From contig CADEDO010000036.1 in assembly GCA_902826115.1 (NCBI GenBank), positions 1 to 32,850 of the forward strand: a DNA stretch of 32,850 nucleotides, written 5' to 3'. The DNA is from an uncultured Nitrosomonas sp. Its GTDB lineage: Bacteria > Pseudomonadota > Gammaproteobacteria > Burkholderiales > Nitrosomonadaceae. Shown in pieces: positions 1 through 8,553 of the stretch (the first letter of the stretch is position 1; each line of letters opens with the position of its first letter). A program made the position numbers and the translations under genes. The notes under the pieces are model-generated. The model did not search any database. It was not told the origin of the DNA and was given only the letters and a program-made list of their open reading frames with translations.

Positions 1-734
1 GCTTCCGGTAATGGCAATTTCAAATGAAGATCAATATTTTCCACCGATATCATGGGTACACTGACAAACTGCGCCAACACCACACCGCCGATGATGAGCG
101 CAAAATAAGGAATCGCAGGTTGAGTATCCTTAAATTTGGAAAACAGCATTAGAAATACCCCGAGCCCCCCTGCGGAGATGGCGACCATTTGCATACGTGC
201 GCTATTCCAGAATTCGTCGGTAACCGCTTCCGCCGGTATTTCGTAGGTGAATTCGGAAAACTTCAAAAATATTTTTAATCCCACGCCAGCCAGCAAACCT
301 TCAACCAAATAAACCGGAACGGCAACGAGCAGATAACGCTGCCAATTGAATTTCCAGATCACTGCTTGCATGACTGCAGTCATAAAAATACAGAATGCCA
401 TATTCTGCCAACCAAAACTGGCTACACCCAGAGCCAGTACCGGCGCCAATCCAGCCGCAATGCCAGGGGAACCAATAAAATTGCCCGGTTTGAACCAGGC
501 GTTGATCCAGCCGACCAGAGAAGCAAAAGCGACCGTCGCCAATCCAATCTTGATCGGATAGTCGGACATTATCGCAATGCCGATGGTCAGCGGTATAGCC
601 ATCGCCCCGGTTATCAAACCCGCAGCAGTATCGCGCAAGAGATATTGTGCTTGGAAAGCGGCAGAACCAGCCTTGGCAGCAGCTGTGCCTTGCTGATCAT
701 CCGATGGCCGCTTATCTTCTACTTGTGAAGTCAT
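1..734 (-). CDS. SulP-family anion permease, N-terminal part (cut by window edge)
   Basis: The frame is open from an ATG at 734 through the left edge, giving 244 codons of the N-terminal half. A GGAGA ribosome site lies 8 bases upstream of the ATG. After a polar cytoplasmic leader (about 30 residues) comes a run of hydrophobic segments. The region around residues 34-100 has the SulP layout: RDTAAGLITG, then AIPLTIGIA with its conserved proline, then a GSPGIAAGLAPVLALG stretch. SulP proteins are inner-membrane transporters of sulfate, bicarbonate or other anions, usually with a C-terminal STAS domain, which would lie outside this window. The substrate cannot be decided here; bicarbonate would suit an autotroph, but that is inference. 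Family assignment is fairly secure from the visible part. Confidence 0.8.
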   Translation of the reverse strand, partial: MTSQVEDKRPSDDQQGTAAAKAGSAAFQAQYLLRDTAAGLITGAMAIPLTIGIAIMSDYPIKIGLATVAFASLVGWINAWFKPGNFIGSPGIAAGLAPVLALGVASFGWQNMAFCIFMTAVMQAVIWKFNWQRYLLVAVPVYLVEGLLAGVGLKIFLKFSEFTYEIPAEAVTDEFWNSARMQMVAISAGGLGVFLMLFSKFKDTQPAIPYFALIIGGVVLAQFVSVPMISVENIDLHLKLPLPE

Positions 735-1378
735 AAATGTTTTCTCCAATTTGACAAATAATAGTGGATAGTGACATGGTCAAGAATCAAGCGTGAAATT
801 ACGTAGCACCATCCAGGAATCGTTTTCAGGATCACCTTGATAAATCATATATAACGCAGACAATGTTAAGGTTTCATGAATACTCTGTTAAAGCCTCGTG
901 AAGATCCTCTAGGCACTTCTATAACCATTTGTTCCTGAACAAACATTCAACAGGTGTTTTGGAGAAATAAACCATCCTTAGCTTTACCACGGAGAATCGC
1001 AAGTTGAATCCGAGAATCCGGTTGTAATGAATGCAATCAGAGAATACGACCTGTTTGATTGCTTTACTGCACGTAGTTTGAAAACACTTTAGTATCTTCG
1101 CAGGGAATGACAATCTTGTCGGCTTCTCATCGGCGGAAGGGTGAGTTCTGTTTTTGCGCGCGTTAAATCTCAAATTGCGCTGATGCAATCTGTAGTCAGT
1201 TACTGGAGGAAAAATTACGGGATAAAAACGATGGCATCCAATGGGACCGCCGGAATCTGCTGCGCCGCGCCCAGCTTAAATTGCTGCTATCAACGTCACG
1301 GCCTCAGACGTTTCTCAATACCTGCTTATGCGGAATCACATGAAGCCGGACAGAGGGATATCGGCAACGGCAAAAGCT
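735..1378. other. Intergenic region without a convincing gene
   Basis: About 640 bases lie between the SulP gene start and the folE2 stop. Short open frames on both strands have no credible ribosome site and resemble no family I know. A 16-base inverted repeat, TTTGTTC-CT-GAACAAA, sits at 928-943, about 195 bases upstream of the SulP start. A plus-strand frame at roughly 1175-1341 reads like charged coding sequence (LEEKLRDKNDGIQWDRRNLL) but has no start; it may be a gene remnant or chance. Confidence 0.5.
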
Positions 1379-2185
1379 TTATTTTTGAAGTTTCTTGTCG
1401 TGCTGAATCAACGCATATGCCGAATGATTATGAATAGACTCAAAATTTTCCGATTCAACGACATAGGCGTCAATGCGCTTATCATGATTCAGTACTTCAG
1501 CAATATCTCTGACGATATCTTCCACAAATTTAGGGTTATCGTACGCCCTTTCCGTCACGTATTTCTCGTCGGGTCGTTTCAGCAGGCCATATAACTCACA
1601 GGAAGCGTTGTTTTCCGCGATGCGAATGACATCTTCAATCCATACGAAACTATTGGTGCGCACAGAAATAGTGACATGAGAACGTTGGTTATGTGCGCCA
1701 TAATTGGATATCTTCTTGGAACATGGACATAAGCTCGTGACAGGCACCACGACTTTCATGGTAAAAAGATATTCATCATTCTTAATCTCACCTATGAAGG
1801 TTACTTCATAGTCCAGTAAACTTTTTACTTGAGAAACCGGTGCTGATTTATTGATAAAGTAAGGAAAGGTCATTTCAATATGACCAGAATCCGTTTCGAG
1901 TCTTTCGATCATTTCCCGCAAAATGGTTTCGAACGACTCGACAGAAATTTCCCGTTCGTGACCATTCAGAATTTCCACAAAACGAGACATATGCGTACCT
2001 TTAAAATTATGCGGCAAATTCACATACATATTAAAAACCGCTATCGTATGCTGCACACCATCATTTTTGTCAGCCACCACGACAGGGTGGCGGATGGCCT
2101 TAATGCCTACCCTATCAATGGCAATACGCCGTGTATCGGGTGAACTCTGCACATCCGCAATAGGTAAATCTATCTGTTTATTCAT
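1379..2185 (-). CDS. folE2: GTP cyclohydrolase FolE2 (type IB)
   Basis: A 268-residue protein converting GTP to 7,8-dihydroneopterin triphosphate, the first step of folate synthesis. It matches the FolE2/COG1469 family, not FolE: the N-terminus runs [19 protein letters not shown], and the active-site block [20 protein letters not shown] is at 151-170, with the metal/catalytic cysteine at 153 or 155 and the conserved histidine at 165. Length is normal for the family. The ATG at 2185 has a strong GGGGAGG site 7-8 bases upstream. The gene is last in the minus-strand series xseB-ispA-dxs-folE2, 110 bases after dxs. FolE2 can work with metals other than zinc and is often controlled by Zur in other bacteria. 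No canonical Zur box was recognised here, only a short dyad at 2260-2273. Confidence 0.95.
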   Translation of the reverse strand: MNKQIDLPIADVQSSPDTRRIAIDRVGIKAIRHPVVVADKNDGVQHTIAVFNMYVNLPHNFKGTHMSRFVEILNGHEREISVESFETILREMIERLETDSGHIEMTFPYFINKSAPVSQVKSLLDYEVTFIGEIKNDEYLFTMKVVVPVTSLCPCSKKISNYGAHNQRSHVTISVRTNSFVWIEDVIRIAENNASCELYGLLKRPDEKYVTERAYDNPKFVEDIVRDIAEVLNHDKRIDAYVVESENFESIHNHSAYALIQHDKKLQK

Positions 2186-2259
2186 GTTAATTCCTCCCCT
2201 GCCATTAGGAGTTTATGGCAATCATTAAGTTCAACACTCACTAACTCCCAATCAGGATG

Positions 2260-2273
2260 AATGCCGTTGCATT
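2260..2273. promoter_or_regulatory. Small inverted repeat upstream of folE2
   Basis: AATGC-CGTT-GCATT is a perfect 5-base dyad with a 4-base spacer, about 75 bases upstream of the folE2 ATG in the dxs-folE2 gap. It could be an operator half-pair or chance. It does not match the AT-rich Zur consensus I know. Confidence 0.2.
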
Positions 2274-2295
2274 TTAGCGAGATAAAATACACAGC

Positions 2296-4140
2296 TTACT
2301 CAGGCAATATTGATCTTATCGACTGAAGAATACCCTTTTTATCTAATCCACAATCAGCAAGCATCTGCCCATGATCACCCTGATCAATAAAAATATCTGG
2401 CAATCCTAATTGCAATACGCTGACAATAATCCGCTGACTATTCAACGATTCCGTGACAGCACTGCCTGCTCCACCCATCACAGTATTTTCCTCAACGGTC
2501 ACCAACAAATCATGACTGGCCGCCAAAGATGCCACCAGATCGTCATCTAACGGTTTAATGAAGCGCATGTTGGCAACTGTGGCATCCAGCTCTTCCGCAG
2601 CTTGCAAACAGGGTGTGAGCATACTGCCGAAGGCCAGCAATGCAATCTTCTTTCCATGCCGACGAATCTCTCCCCGACCAATGGGTAATGCCTGCATTTC
2701 CTTTCTAACTTTTACTCCAGCCCCGCTTCCCCTTGGATATCTGACTGCTGTTGGTGTATCCAGCTTGAATGCGGTATAGAGCATTTGCCGACATTCGTTT
2801 TCATCCGCAGGCGCCATCACGGTCATATTAGGTATGCAGCGCAAATAAGACAGATCAAAACTGCCAGCATGAGTCGGACCGTCCGCCCCTACCAATCCAG
2901 CCCGATCAATGGCAAAAACTACCGGTAAATTCTGGATGGCCACATCATGAATGAGCTGATCGTAAGCGCGTTGTAAAAAGGTCGAATAAATCGCCACAAC
3001 GGGTTTTAAACCATCACATGCCGCACCGGCCGCAAAGGTTACCGCATGTTGTTCCGCAATCCCTACATCAAAATATCGATTAGGATACTCCTGAGAGAAA
3101 CGCACCAACCCTGATCCTTCGCGCATTGCCGGCGTAATACCGATCAAACGCGGATCTTGCGCAGCCATGTCACATAACCAATCACCAAATATCTGTGTAT
3201 AAGAAGGCTTTCCTGTTGCTTTGGTAACGATACCTTCTTCAGGATCAAACTTGCCTACGCCATGGTATAGAATCGGATCCTCTTCGGCGACCTTATAGCC
3301 AGCTCCTTTGCGAGTGACCACATGGAGAAACTGGGGGCCATCGAGGAGCTTGATATTATTCAGCGTAGTCACCAAAACATCCAGATCGTGACCATCGATC
3401 GGGCCAATATAATTAAATCCGAATTCCTCAAATAATGTTCCCGGCGTCACCATGCCTTTGACATGCTCTTCAGCCCGCTTGGCCAATTCAAGCATAGGCG
3501 GCACGACCCCCAGCACTTTTTCACCCGCACGCCGTGCCGTCGCATAGAATCTTCCAGACATCAACTTGGCCAGATAGTTATTGAGCGCCCCTACCGGCCG
3601 CGATATTGACATGTCATTGTCATTCAGGATGACCAGCAGATTGGCATCCATCACACCGGCATTGTTCAGTGCTTCAAACGCCATGCCCGCACTCATGGCG
3701 CCATCCCCAATAATAGCAATGGCACGCCGATCCGTATTATTTAATTGCGCAGCTACTGCCATGCCCAGCGCAGCGCTGATTGAAGTACTGGAATGTGCAG
3801 TGCCAAACGCATCATATTTACTTTCATCACGCCGTGGAAAGCCGGCGATACCTCCGTGCATGCGTAATTTACTCATGCCGTTTCGCCGGCCGGTCAGAAT
3901 TTTGTGCGCGTAGGTTTGATGCCCCACATCCCACACCAGTTGATCGTGTGGTGTATTAAACACATAGTGCAGGGCAATGGTCAGCTCGACCGTACCCAGA
4001 TTGGAAGACAAGTGCCCCCCGGTTTTCGCGACCGACTCTATAAGGAAATCACGTAATTCCTTAGCATACTGCGGCAATTTCTTCTGATCCAGTTCACGTA
4101 ACTGGGATGGCGAGTCAATGGTATCTAGCAGTGGATACAT
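2296..4140 (-). CDS. dxs: 1-deoxy-D-xylulose-5-phosphate synthase
   Basis: A 614-residue thiamine-diphosphate enzyme joining pyruvate and glyceraldehyde-3-phosphate to give DXP, the entry step of the MEP isoprenoid pathway. Visible landmarks are GGHLSSNLG near 41, the ThDP/Mg motif [20 protein letters not shown] near 143-162 followed by [10 protein letters not shown], the transketolase pyrimidine-binding region with [15 protein letters not shown], and the [15 protein letters not shown] block. Length is normal for the family. The ATG at 4140 gives the usual [11 protein letters not shown] start; its ribosome site is weak. The gene follows ispA by 36 bases, so the two are probably cotranscribed. 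Supply of DXP also feeds thiamine and pyridoxine synthesis. Confidence 0.97.
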   Translation of the reverse strand: MYPLLDTIDSPSQLRELDQKKLPQYAKELRDFLIESVAKTGGHLSSNLGTVELTIALHYVFNTPHDQLVWDVGHQTYAHKILTGRRNGMSKLRMHGGIAGFPRRDESKYDAFGTAHSSTSISAALGMAVAAQLNNTDRRAIAIIGDGAMSAGMAFEALNNAGVMDANLLVILNDNDMSISRPVGALNNYLAKLMSGRFYATARRAGEKVLGVVPPMLELAKRAEEHVKGMVTPGTLFEEFGFNYIGPIDGHDLDVLVTTLNNIKLLDGPQFLHVVTRKGAGYKVAEEDPILYHGVGKFDPEEGIVTKATGKPSYTQIFGDWLCDMAAQDPRLIGITPAMREGSGLVRFSQEYPNRYFDVGIAEQHAVTFAAGAACDGLKPVVAIYSTFLQRAYDQLIHDVAIQNLPVVFAIDRAGLVGADGPTHAGSFDLSYLRCIPNMTVMAPADENECRQMLYTAFKLDTPTAVRYPRGSGAGVKVRKEMQALPIGRGEIRRHGKKIALLAFGSMLTPCLQAAEELDATVANMRFIKPLDDDLVASLAASHDLLVTVEENTVMGGAGSAVTESLNSQRIIVSVLQLGLPDIFIDQGDHGQMLADCGLDKKGILQSIRSILPE

Positions 4141-4176
4141 TCAAAACCTGAAAATAGAAAGTGTAGGAAATAATAC

Positions 4177-5070
4177 TCAGAATTTACGTTTAATAATGAA
4201 ATCGGTTACTTGTCGCAATCTTAATGCAGCTTCATCAAAGCTATCTAACGCCTGATAGGCATCGTGCTGCAATTTCTCCGCCAATTCACGCGCTTGGCTA
4301 ATCCCTAAAATACTGACATAAGTCGGTTTATTATTTTCGGCATCTTTACCAGCTGTTTTGCCCAATGTCGCCGTAGTCGCCTCGGCATCCAGTAAATCAT
4401 CTACCACTTGGAATGCCAAACCAATACTTTTAGCAAAGTGATCCAATCTGCTTAATTGCTGATCATCCAGACGGTTGCTACAGCGTGCTCCCAGCATTAC
4501 TGCTGCACGAATCAACGCGCCTGTTTTATGAATATGCATAAATTCAAGTTCTGGCAAACTCAAAGTCTTGCCAACGCTATCCAGGTCAAATGCCTGCCCC
4601 CCAGCCATACCCCGGGAACCAGCTGCCAAAGCCAATTGCGTTATCATTCCCAATTGCGCCTCCGGTGCATCAGTCAAACGTTTCTCCGCCAATAACTCAA
4701 AAGCCAGTGTTTGTAAACTATCACCCGTCAACAATGCCGTAGCTTCATCAAATTCCACATGGCAAGTCGGTTTTCCGCGCCGTAAAATGTCATCATCCAT
4801 ACAGGGCAAATCATCATGCACCAGTGAATAGGCATGAATAAGTTCTACCGCTGCGCCTACGACAGTTACACGTTCGACATCGGCAACCGCCAGTTCCCCG
4901 GCAGCAAAAGACAAGAGTGGACGCACCCGTTTTCCTCCCCCCAGAACAGAGTAGCGCATTGCCTTATGTAATCGTTCGGGAACACAATCCGAAGCTGGTA
5001 ATCGCGATTCAAGGAAGGTTTCGATACGCGCCTGACAATTACTTGTCCAATTCTGAAAATCAACGCTCAT
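4177..5070 (-). CDS. ispA: Farnesyl diphosphate synthase (polyprenyl synthetase)
   Basis: A 297-residue (E)-prenyl transferase that condenses IPP with DMAPP and GPP to make farnesyl diphosphate for quinones and undecaprenyl carriers. The first Asp-rich motif is in LVHDDLPCMDDDILRRGKP and the second in FQVVDDLLDAE. GGKRVRPLL near the N-terminus binds the allylic diphosphate. I chose the ATG at 5070; a TTG immediately before it would add one residue. The start overlaps the xseB stop by 11 bases, a sign of translational coupling. xseB-ispA-dxs is a common proteobacterial operon, which supports farnesyl over geranylgeranyl synthase, although sequence alone does not fix the chain length. Confidence 0.95.
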   Translation of the reverse strand: MSVDFQNWTSNCQARIETFLESRLPASDCVPERLHKAMRYSVLGGGKRVRPLLSFAAGELAVADVERVTVVGAAVELIHAYSLVHDDLPCMDDDILRRGKPTCHVEFDEATALLTGDSLQTLAFELLAEKRLTDAPEAQLGMITQLALAAGSRGMAGGQAFDLDSVGKTLSLPELEFMHIHKTGALIRAAVMLGARCSNRLDDQQLSRLDHFAKSIGLAFQVVDDLLDAEATTATLGKTAGKDAENNKPTYVSILGISQARELAEKLQHDAYQALDSFDEAALRLRQVTDFIIKRKF

Positions 5071-5314
5071 CAATATCAGGTCTTGTAAAATTTTTTAACA
5101 TATCTGCTTCGAGTATTCGCACCTGTTGTTGTGCGCTTTGCAGCTTATTCTGACAATATTGCAACAACTCAACCCCGCGCTGATACGCTGCAAGAGAAGC
5201 TTCCAATGACATTTGCCCTGCTTCCATGGCCGCTACTATTTTTTCCAGTTCAGCCGACGCCGCTTCAAAACTTTCTGGTTGAGCTAAAGCAGCAATTTTA
5301 GGAGATTTAGTCAT
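5060..5314 (-). CDS. xseB: Exodeoxyribonuclease VII small subunit
   Basis: An 84-residue small helical protein from the ATG at 5314. The family core is SFEAASAELEKIVAAMEAGQ followed by MSLEASLAAYQRGVELLQYC, the usual XseB two-helix pattern. It associates in several copies with the large subunit XseA to form the enzyme that degrades single-stranded DNA; xseA is not in the window. The frame stays open to 5359, but the extra upstream residues are unlike the family, and 84 residues fits the normal size of about 80. Its stop overlaps the ispA start. It heads the minus-strand xseB-ispA-dxs unit. Confidence 0.92.
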   Translation of the reverse strand: MTKSPKIAALAQPESFEAASAELEKIVAAMEAGQMSLEASLAAYQRGVELLQYCQNKLQSAQQQVRILEADMLKNFTRPDIDER

Positions 5315-5797
5315 AAACCAAGAGCAAAATAATATGGATAATAAGTGTTTCGAACGCAAAAAACAGACAAAAATAACGCAATTAGCTGTGTCAGGTCAAT
5401 TCAAATTTAGCAATGCCGGGTATTATTGCTGAATACATATTATCAGTGATTATCTGAAACATCGCGAGAAACACTGGCCGCAAAGAATTACTCGTGTTTT
5501 TTTGACAAGCATATTATCTGCATTTTCTGCCACATCACCTGTCAATTTAAGCGATACGCTCAATGAACTCCATGCTGCATTCATTTCGATTGAAAAAGAT
5601 ACGTGCTAAGTATAAGTGTTAAGTGAATCTTATTCGACAAACGAGATCAAGGCGTCCCTAATAACTATCTAATATGACCATACAAGACAAAATAACATTA
5701 TTGATACATGGATCTCTCTATGGCAAGATACAATAAGCGGTGGTTATTATATAAGAATCCACTGCATATTTTCTAATGTACTTAAATCGAGACAACC
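5315..5797. other. Intergenic region between divergent genes
   Basis: About 480 bases separate xseB (-) from the next gene (+), so promoters for both should lie here. A TTGACA at 5502-5507 has no good -10 partner. A plus-strand frame at about 5430-5607 reads like a signal-peptide-bearing protein (LTSILSAFSATSPVNLSDTL) but has no ATG or GTG start and ends after about 55 codons. I see no RNA gene. Confidence 0.5.
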
Positions 5798-6301
5798 TTG
5801 AACGAAAATTCCTTAAACGAAAGCGCTGTAAGCGAAAACATTAGTCAAATCGCCGGATATTTTGAAACCGTACCGATGTGGCCATTTGTATTATTTGGCA
5901 TTTTAGGGTTAGTGGCCATATTCGTTGAAATACTGAATCGCAAGCGCCGAGCCAATGCGATTGATAACTTCCGCTATACGATTGAAACTGAATTAGCCGA
6001 CTTGTATCCCAGACACAAAGGCTGGCCCAAAAATATCAATATATACCTTTGTTCTCGTTTGCCTGAGATGCAAGAAAATTTTGAGGTTTTGCGCGTATTT
6101 ATTCCTCAGGATCGTCTAGCCAGCTACAACGAAGATTGGAATAACTTCCGGGATTTTTGTCGCAACATCACTGATGAACAATGTGCTGGCACAGAGCCTG
6201 ACCATACCGACGACACAAAAACAGTTGTTAAAAAACAACCAGATCCGAAAGAAACTTTCCACAAATTGGTTTCCGATTTATTAAAACATACTAATCTATG
6301 A
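5798..6301 (+). CDS. Unrecognised protein with one membrane segment
   Basis: I do not recognise this 167-residue protein. It begins at a TTG (5798) with a modest GAGA eight bases upstream; an in-frame stop at 5783 rules out a longer product. Residues 1-26 are polar and acidic, residues 27-46 form one hydrophobic helix (WPFVLFGILGLVAIFVEIL), and NRKRRAN follows, so the C-terminal 120 residues should be cytoplasmic by the positive-inside rule. The soluble part is mixed alpha/polar, with a charged tail ending in KETFHKLVSDLLKHTNL. No catalytic motif is visible. It stands alone: about 480 bases upstream and nearly 200 downstream are without genes. An 8-base hairpin follows the stop. The coding frame is credible from length and composition, but function is unknown. 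Confidence 0.6.
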   Translation: MNENSLNESAVSENISQIAGYFETVPMWPFVLFGILGLVAIFVEILNRKRRANAIDNFRYTIETELADLYPRHKGWPKNINIYLCSRLPEMQENFEVLRVFIPQDRLASYNEDWNNFRDFCRNITDEQCAGTEPDHTDDTKTVVKKQPDPKETFHKLVSDLLKHTNL

Positions 6302-6305
6302 GTAA

Positions 6306-6330
6306 TGATTGGCATGGCTATCGCCAATCA
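6306..6330 (+). terminator. Stem-loop after the 5798-6301 gene
   Basis: TGATTGGC (6306-6313) and GCCAATCA (6323-6330) form a perfect 8-base stem with a 9-base loop directly after the stop. There is no T run, so it is either a weak or Rho-assisted end, or a 3'-protecting hairpin. Confidence 0.4.
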
Positions 6331-6498
6331 ACCATATCTAGAAATCAGCAACATTTTGTCAACTGATTAGCATCGAATAACAGTAACTGACTTGATCAAA
6401 GAAGATTTCCTGCGCAGATCCACTACTTTCTGCTCAATATCGCTATAATGCAAGCCATCAATCCGATGCATTATTACCTAATACATCATTAATTTGCC

Positions 6499-7653
6499 AT
6501 GAATAAACACGATAAGTCAGCGGTTTCAGGCGCTGTGACAGTACGGCCAGTCATGTCTTATCTTGACATGGGTCAATTTATCGATGTACCCTGGCATATC
6601 TACGCTGATGACTCCATGTGGGTACCTCCGCTCCGCTTGGAACGACGTTTCCATTTTTCACGTTACAATCCATTTTTTAAGCATGGCGAATGGCAAGCTT
6701 GGATTGCATATCGAAATAATTTGCCTGTTGGTCGCATTAGCGCGCAGATTGACACATTGCACCAAGAGCGGTATGGCACAGATAAAGGTCACTTTGGCCT
6801 TTTTGAATGCATTGATGATTCCGCAGCATGTGCTGCCCTGATGCTGCATGCGGAGGCATGGTTGGCTTCAAGACAGATCCGGTATGTCAGCGGCCCATTC
6901 AATCTTTCCATCAACCAGGAATGTGGTGTATTGGTTGATGGATTCGACACGCCTCCGGTTGTCATGATGCCTCATTCACCGCGCTGGTACGGTCGTTTGC
7001 TCGAGGAACAAGGCTTTCTTCCTGCCAAGGATTTATTGGCCTATTGGGTCAATGTTGATTTTACCCCACCGCCTGTCATGCAGACGCTGATTAAACGATT
7101 TTCTTCACAAATTACATTACGCACACTTCGGCGCAATCGATTCGATGAAGAAATGGAAATTCTGCGTGATATTTTTAATGACGCATGGTCCGATAACTGG
7201 GGATTCGTGCCGTTTACTCGGGAAGAATTTGCGGAACTCGGCAGCAGCCTGCGCCTCCTGTTACCGGATGATTATATTCAAATCGCTGAAGTTAACGGTG
7301 AGCCTGCGGCGTTCATGGTGGCATTGCCCAATCTCAATGAAGTGCTGGTAGAATTAAATGGCAGCTTATTTCCCTTCGGTTGGCTAAAAATGATCAACAG
7401 AATCAGGAAGCATCAAATACGCACGGGACGTATACCACTGATGGGCGTGCGCAAGCAATTTCGCAATACGCCGTTGGGTTTGGCACTGGCCTGCCTGGTC
7501 ATTGATGCCCCGCGGAAAGTCGCCATTGCTCGTGGTATGAAAGAAGTAGAAATGTCATGGATACTCGAAGATAACACCGCCATGCGCGGAATTCTCGATG
7601 GCATCGGTAGTCAACAATATAAACGTTATCGTATTTATGGAAAAACATTGTGA
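6499..7653 (+). CDS. GNAT-fold N-acyltransferase of the YghO type (possible ceramide-synthase-like)
   Basis: A 384-residue protein beginning the lipid cluster. The N-terminal half has VPWHIYADDSMWVPPLRLERR (about 30-50), then WIAYRNNLPVGRISAQID (68-85), the beta4-beta5 region of a GNAT acetyltransferase fold; GPFNLSINQECGVLVDGFD and PPVVMMPHSPRWYGRLLEEQGF follow at 132-173. This arrangement is characteristic of a family often annotated simply as N-acetyltransferase, to which, as I recall, E. coli YghO and the bacterial ceramide synthase bCerS belong; that link is from memory and unchecked. The likely role is transfer of an acyl group to an amine, possibly a long-chain base. The start at 6499 (MNKHDK) is the first in frame after a roughly 200-base gap. 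The gene overlaps the next by four bases (GTGA), so the two are translationally coupled. No serine palmitoyltransferase gene is nearby, which leaves the substrate open. Confidence 0.7.
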   Translation: MNKHDKSAVSGAVTVRPVMSYLDMGQFIDVPWHIYADDSMWVPPLRLERRFHFSRYNPFFKHGEWQAWIAYRNNLPVGRISAQIDTLHQERYGTDKGHFGLFECIDDSAACAALMLHAEAWLASRQIRYVSGPFNLSINQECGVLVDGFDTPPVVMMPHSPRWYGRLLEEQGFLPAKDLLAYWVNVDFTPPPVMQTLIKRFSSQITLRTLRRNRFDEEMEILRDIFNDAWSDNWGFVPFTREEFAELGSSLRLLLPDDYIQIAEVNGEPAAFMVALPNLNEVLVELNGSLFPFGWLKMINRIRKHQIRTGRIPLMGVRKQFRNTPLGLALACLVIDAPRKVAIARGMKEVEMSWILEDNTAMRGILDGIGSQQYKRYRIYGKTL

Positions 7654-8492
7654 ACGATGAATCCAATAAAGAACCCAAGCGATTCGTTGCATTGGTTTTA
7701 GCTGCTGACCGCACGGCCAAAGATCCCATTACTCAGCATACGGGAGCGGCCTGCAAAGCATTTGCTCCGGTTGCAGGCATTCCGATGGTCATTCGGGTAT
7801 TGGACGCACTGGCAGCTAGTGATCTGATTGCGAAAATCATTCTCTGCGGCCCTCCCGAATCCCTGCTTCCACACTGCCCGGAATTGAAACAACGCATCGC
7901 TTCCAAACAAATCACCTGGCTACCCAATCTGGATTCTCCCAGTCGCAGTGCCGAAAGCGGCTTCAGTCATGTACCGAGCAACATGCCGGTATTATTAACC
8001 ACGGCAGACCATGCATTATTGACCACTGCACTGGTTGACGATTTTTTACGCAAGTCTATGGCGGTTCATGCAGATGCCACTGTCGGCGTAGCCAAGCAGC
8101 AGACTATTGCAGCCGCATTCCCGGGTGCAAAACGCACCGTAATACGGCTGCGCGATGGTGGTTTTTGCGGCTGCAACCTGTTTACTTTCAATCCACACGG
8201 ACGGGGATTGGTGAGATTCTGGCGGCAGGCGGAAGATTTGCGCAAACGTCCCTGGCAATTGATTGCCCGAGTACTCAGCCCCAAAATTGTTTTATCTTAC
8301 TTATTTGGTTTTTTAACATTGCAGCACGCCCTAAATAGCGTGTCCAAGAAATCAGGGGTTAACATACAAGCCATTATGCTCGATGATCCGCGTGCTGGTG
8401 TCGATGTTGATAAAATTGAAGATCTGGTGTTGGCTGAATCCTTATTGAATCAAAAATCACCCCTTCATCACGACAATAATCCATCTGTTTAG
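7650..8492 (+). CDS. MobA-like nucleotidyltransferase, divergent P-loop
   Basis: A 280-residue protein beginning with GTG at 7650 inside the upstream stop. It has the Rossmann-like layout of NTP transferases: VALVLAADR (13-21), a lysine in CKAFAPVAGIPMV (35-47), the metal-binding aspartate in LLTTADHALL (115-124) and a second acidic site in AGVDVDKIEDL (249-259). The usual LAxGxGxRMG signature is replaced by LAADRTAKDP, so the nucleotide loop is atypical. Such enzymes load CTP or GTP onto phosphorylated alcohols or sugars. Next to a CDP-alcohol phosphotransferase the natural guess is a CTP:alcohol-phosphate cytidylyltransferase. Molybdenum cofactor guanylylation (MobA itself) is less likely given the neighbours and the longer C-terminal part. 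Activity remains uncertain because of the altered loop. Confidence 0.75.
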   Translation: MNDESNKEPKRFVALVLAADRTAKDPITQHTGAACKAFAPVAGIPMVIRVLDALAASDLIAKIILCGPPESLLPHCPELKQRIASKQITWLPNLDSPSRSAESGFSHVPSNMPVLLTTADHALLTTALVDDFLRKSMAVHADATVGVAKQQTIAAAFPGAKRTVIRLRDGGFCGCNLFTFNPHGRGLVRFWRQAEDLRKRPWQLIARVLSPKIVLSYLFGFLTLQHALNSVSKKSGVNIQAIMLDDPRAGVDVDKIEDLVLAESLLNQKSPLHHDNNPSV

Positions 8493-8553
8493 TCATTACC
8501 AGCCTCTTTATCGCTCGGTTTCAACATCAGCTTAAAGCCATCTCAGCAGATTT

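Noticed and set aside
919-1437. Two short overlapping frames on opposite strands between the SulP gene and folE2
   Set aside because: No ribosome sites, no recognisable family, and they overlap each other; composition fits chance or decayed sequence.
5502-5530. Possible sigma-70 promoter starting with TTGACA
   Set aside because: No acceptable -10 hexamer lies 16-18 bases downstream; the TATTAT present is only a few bases away.
5430-5607. Plus-strand frame resembling a signal peptide plus short helical protein
   Set aside because: It has no ATG or GTG start and ends after about 55 codons; a TTG start in the middle lacks a ribosome site.
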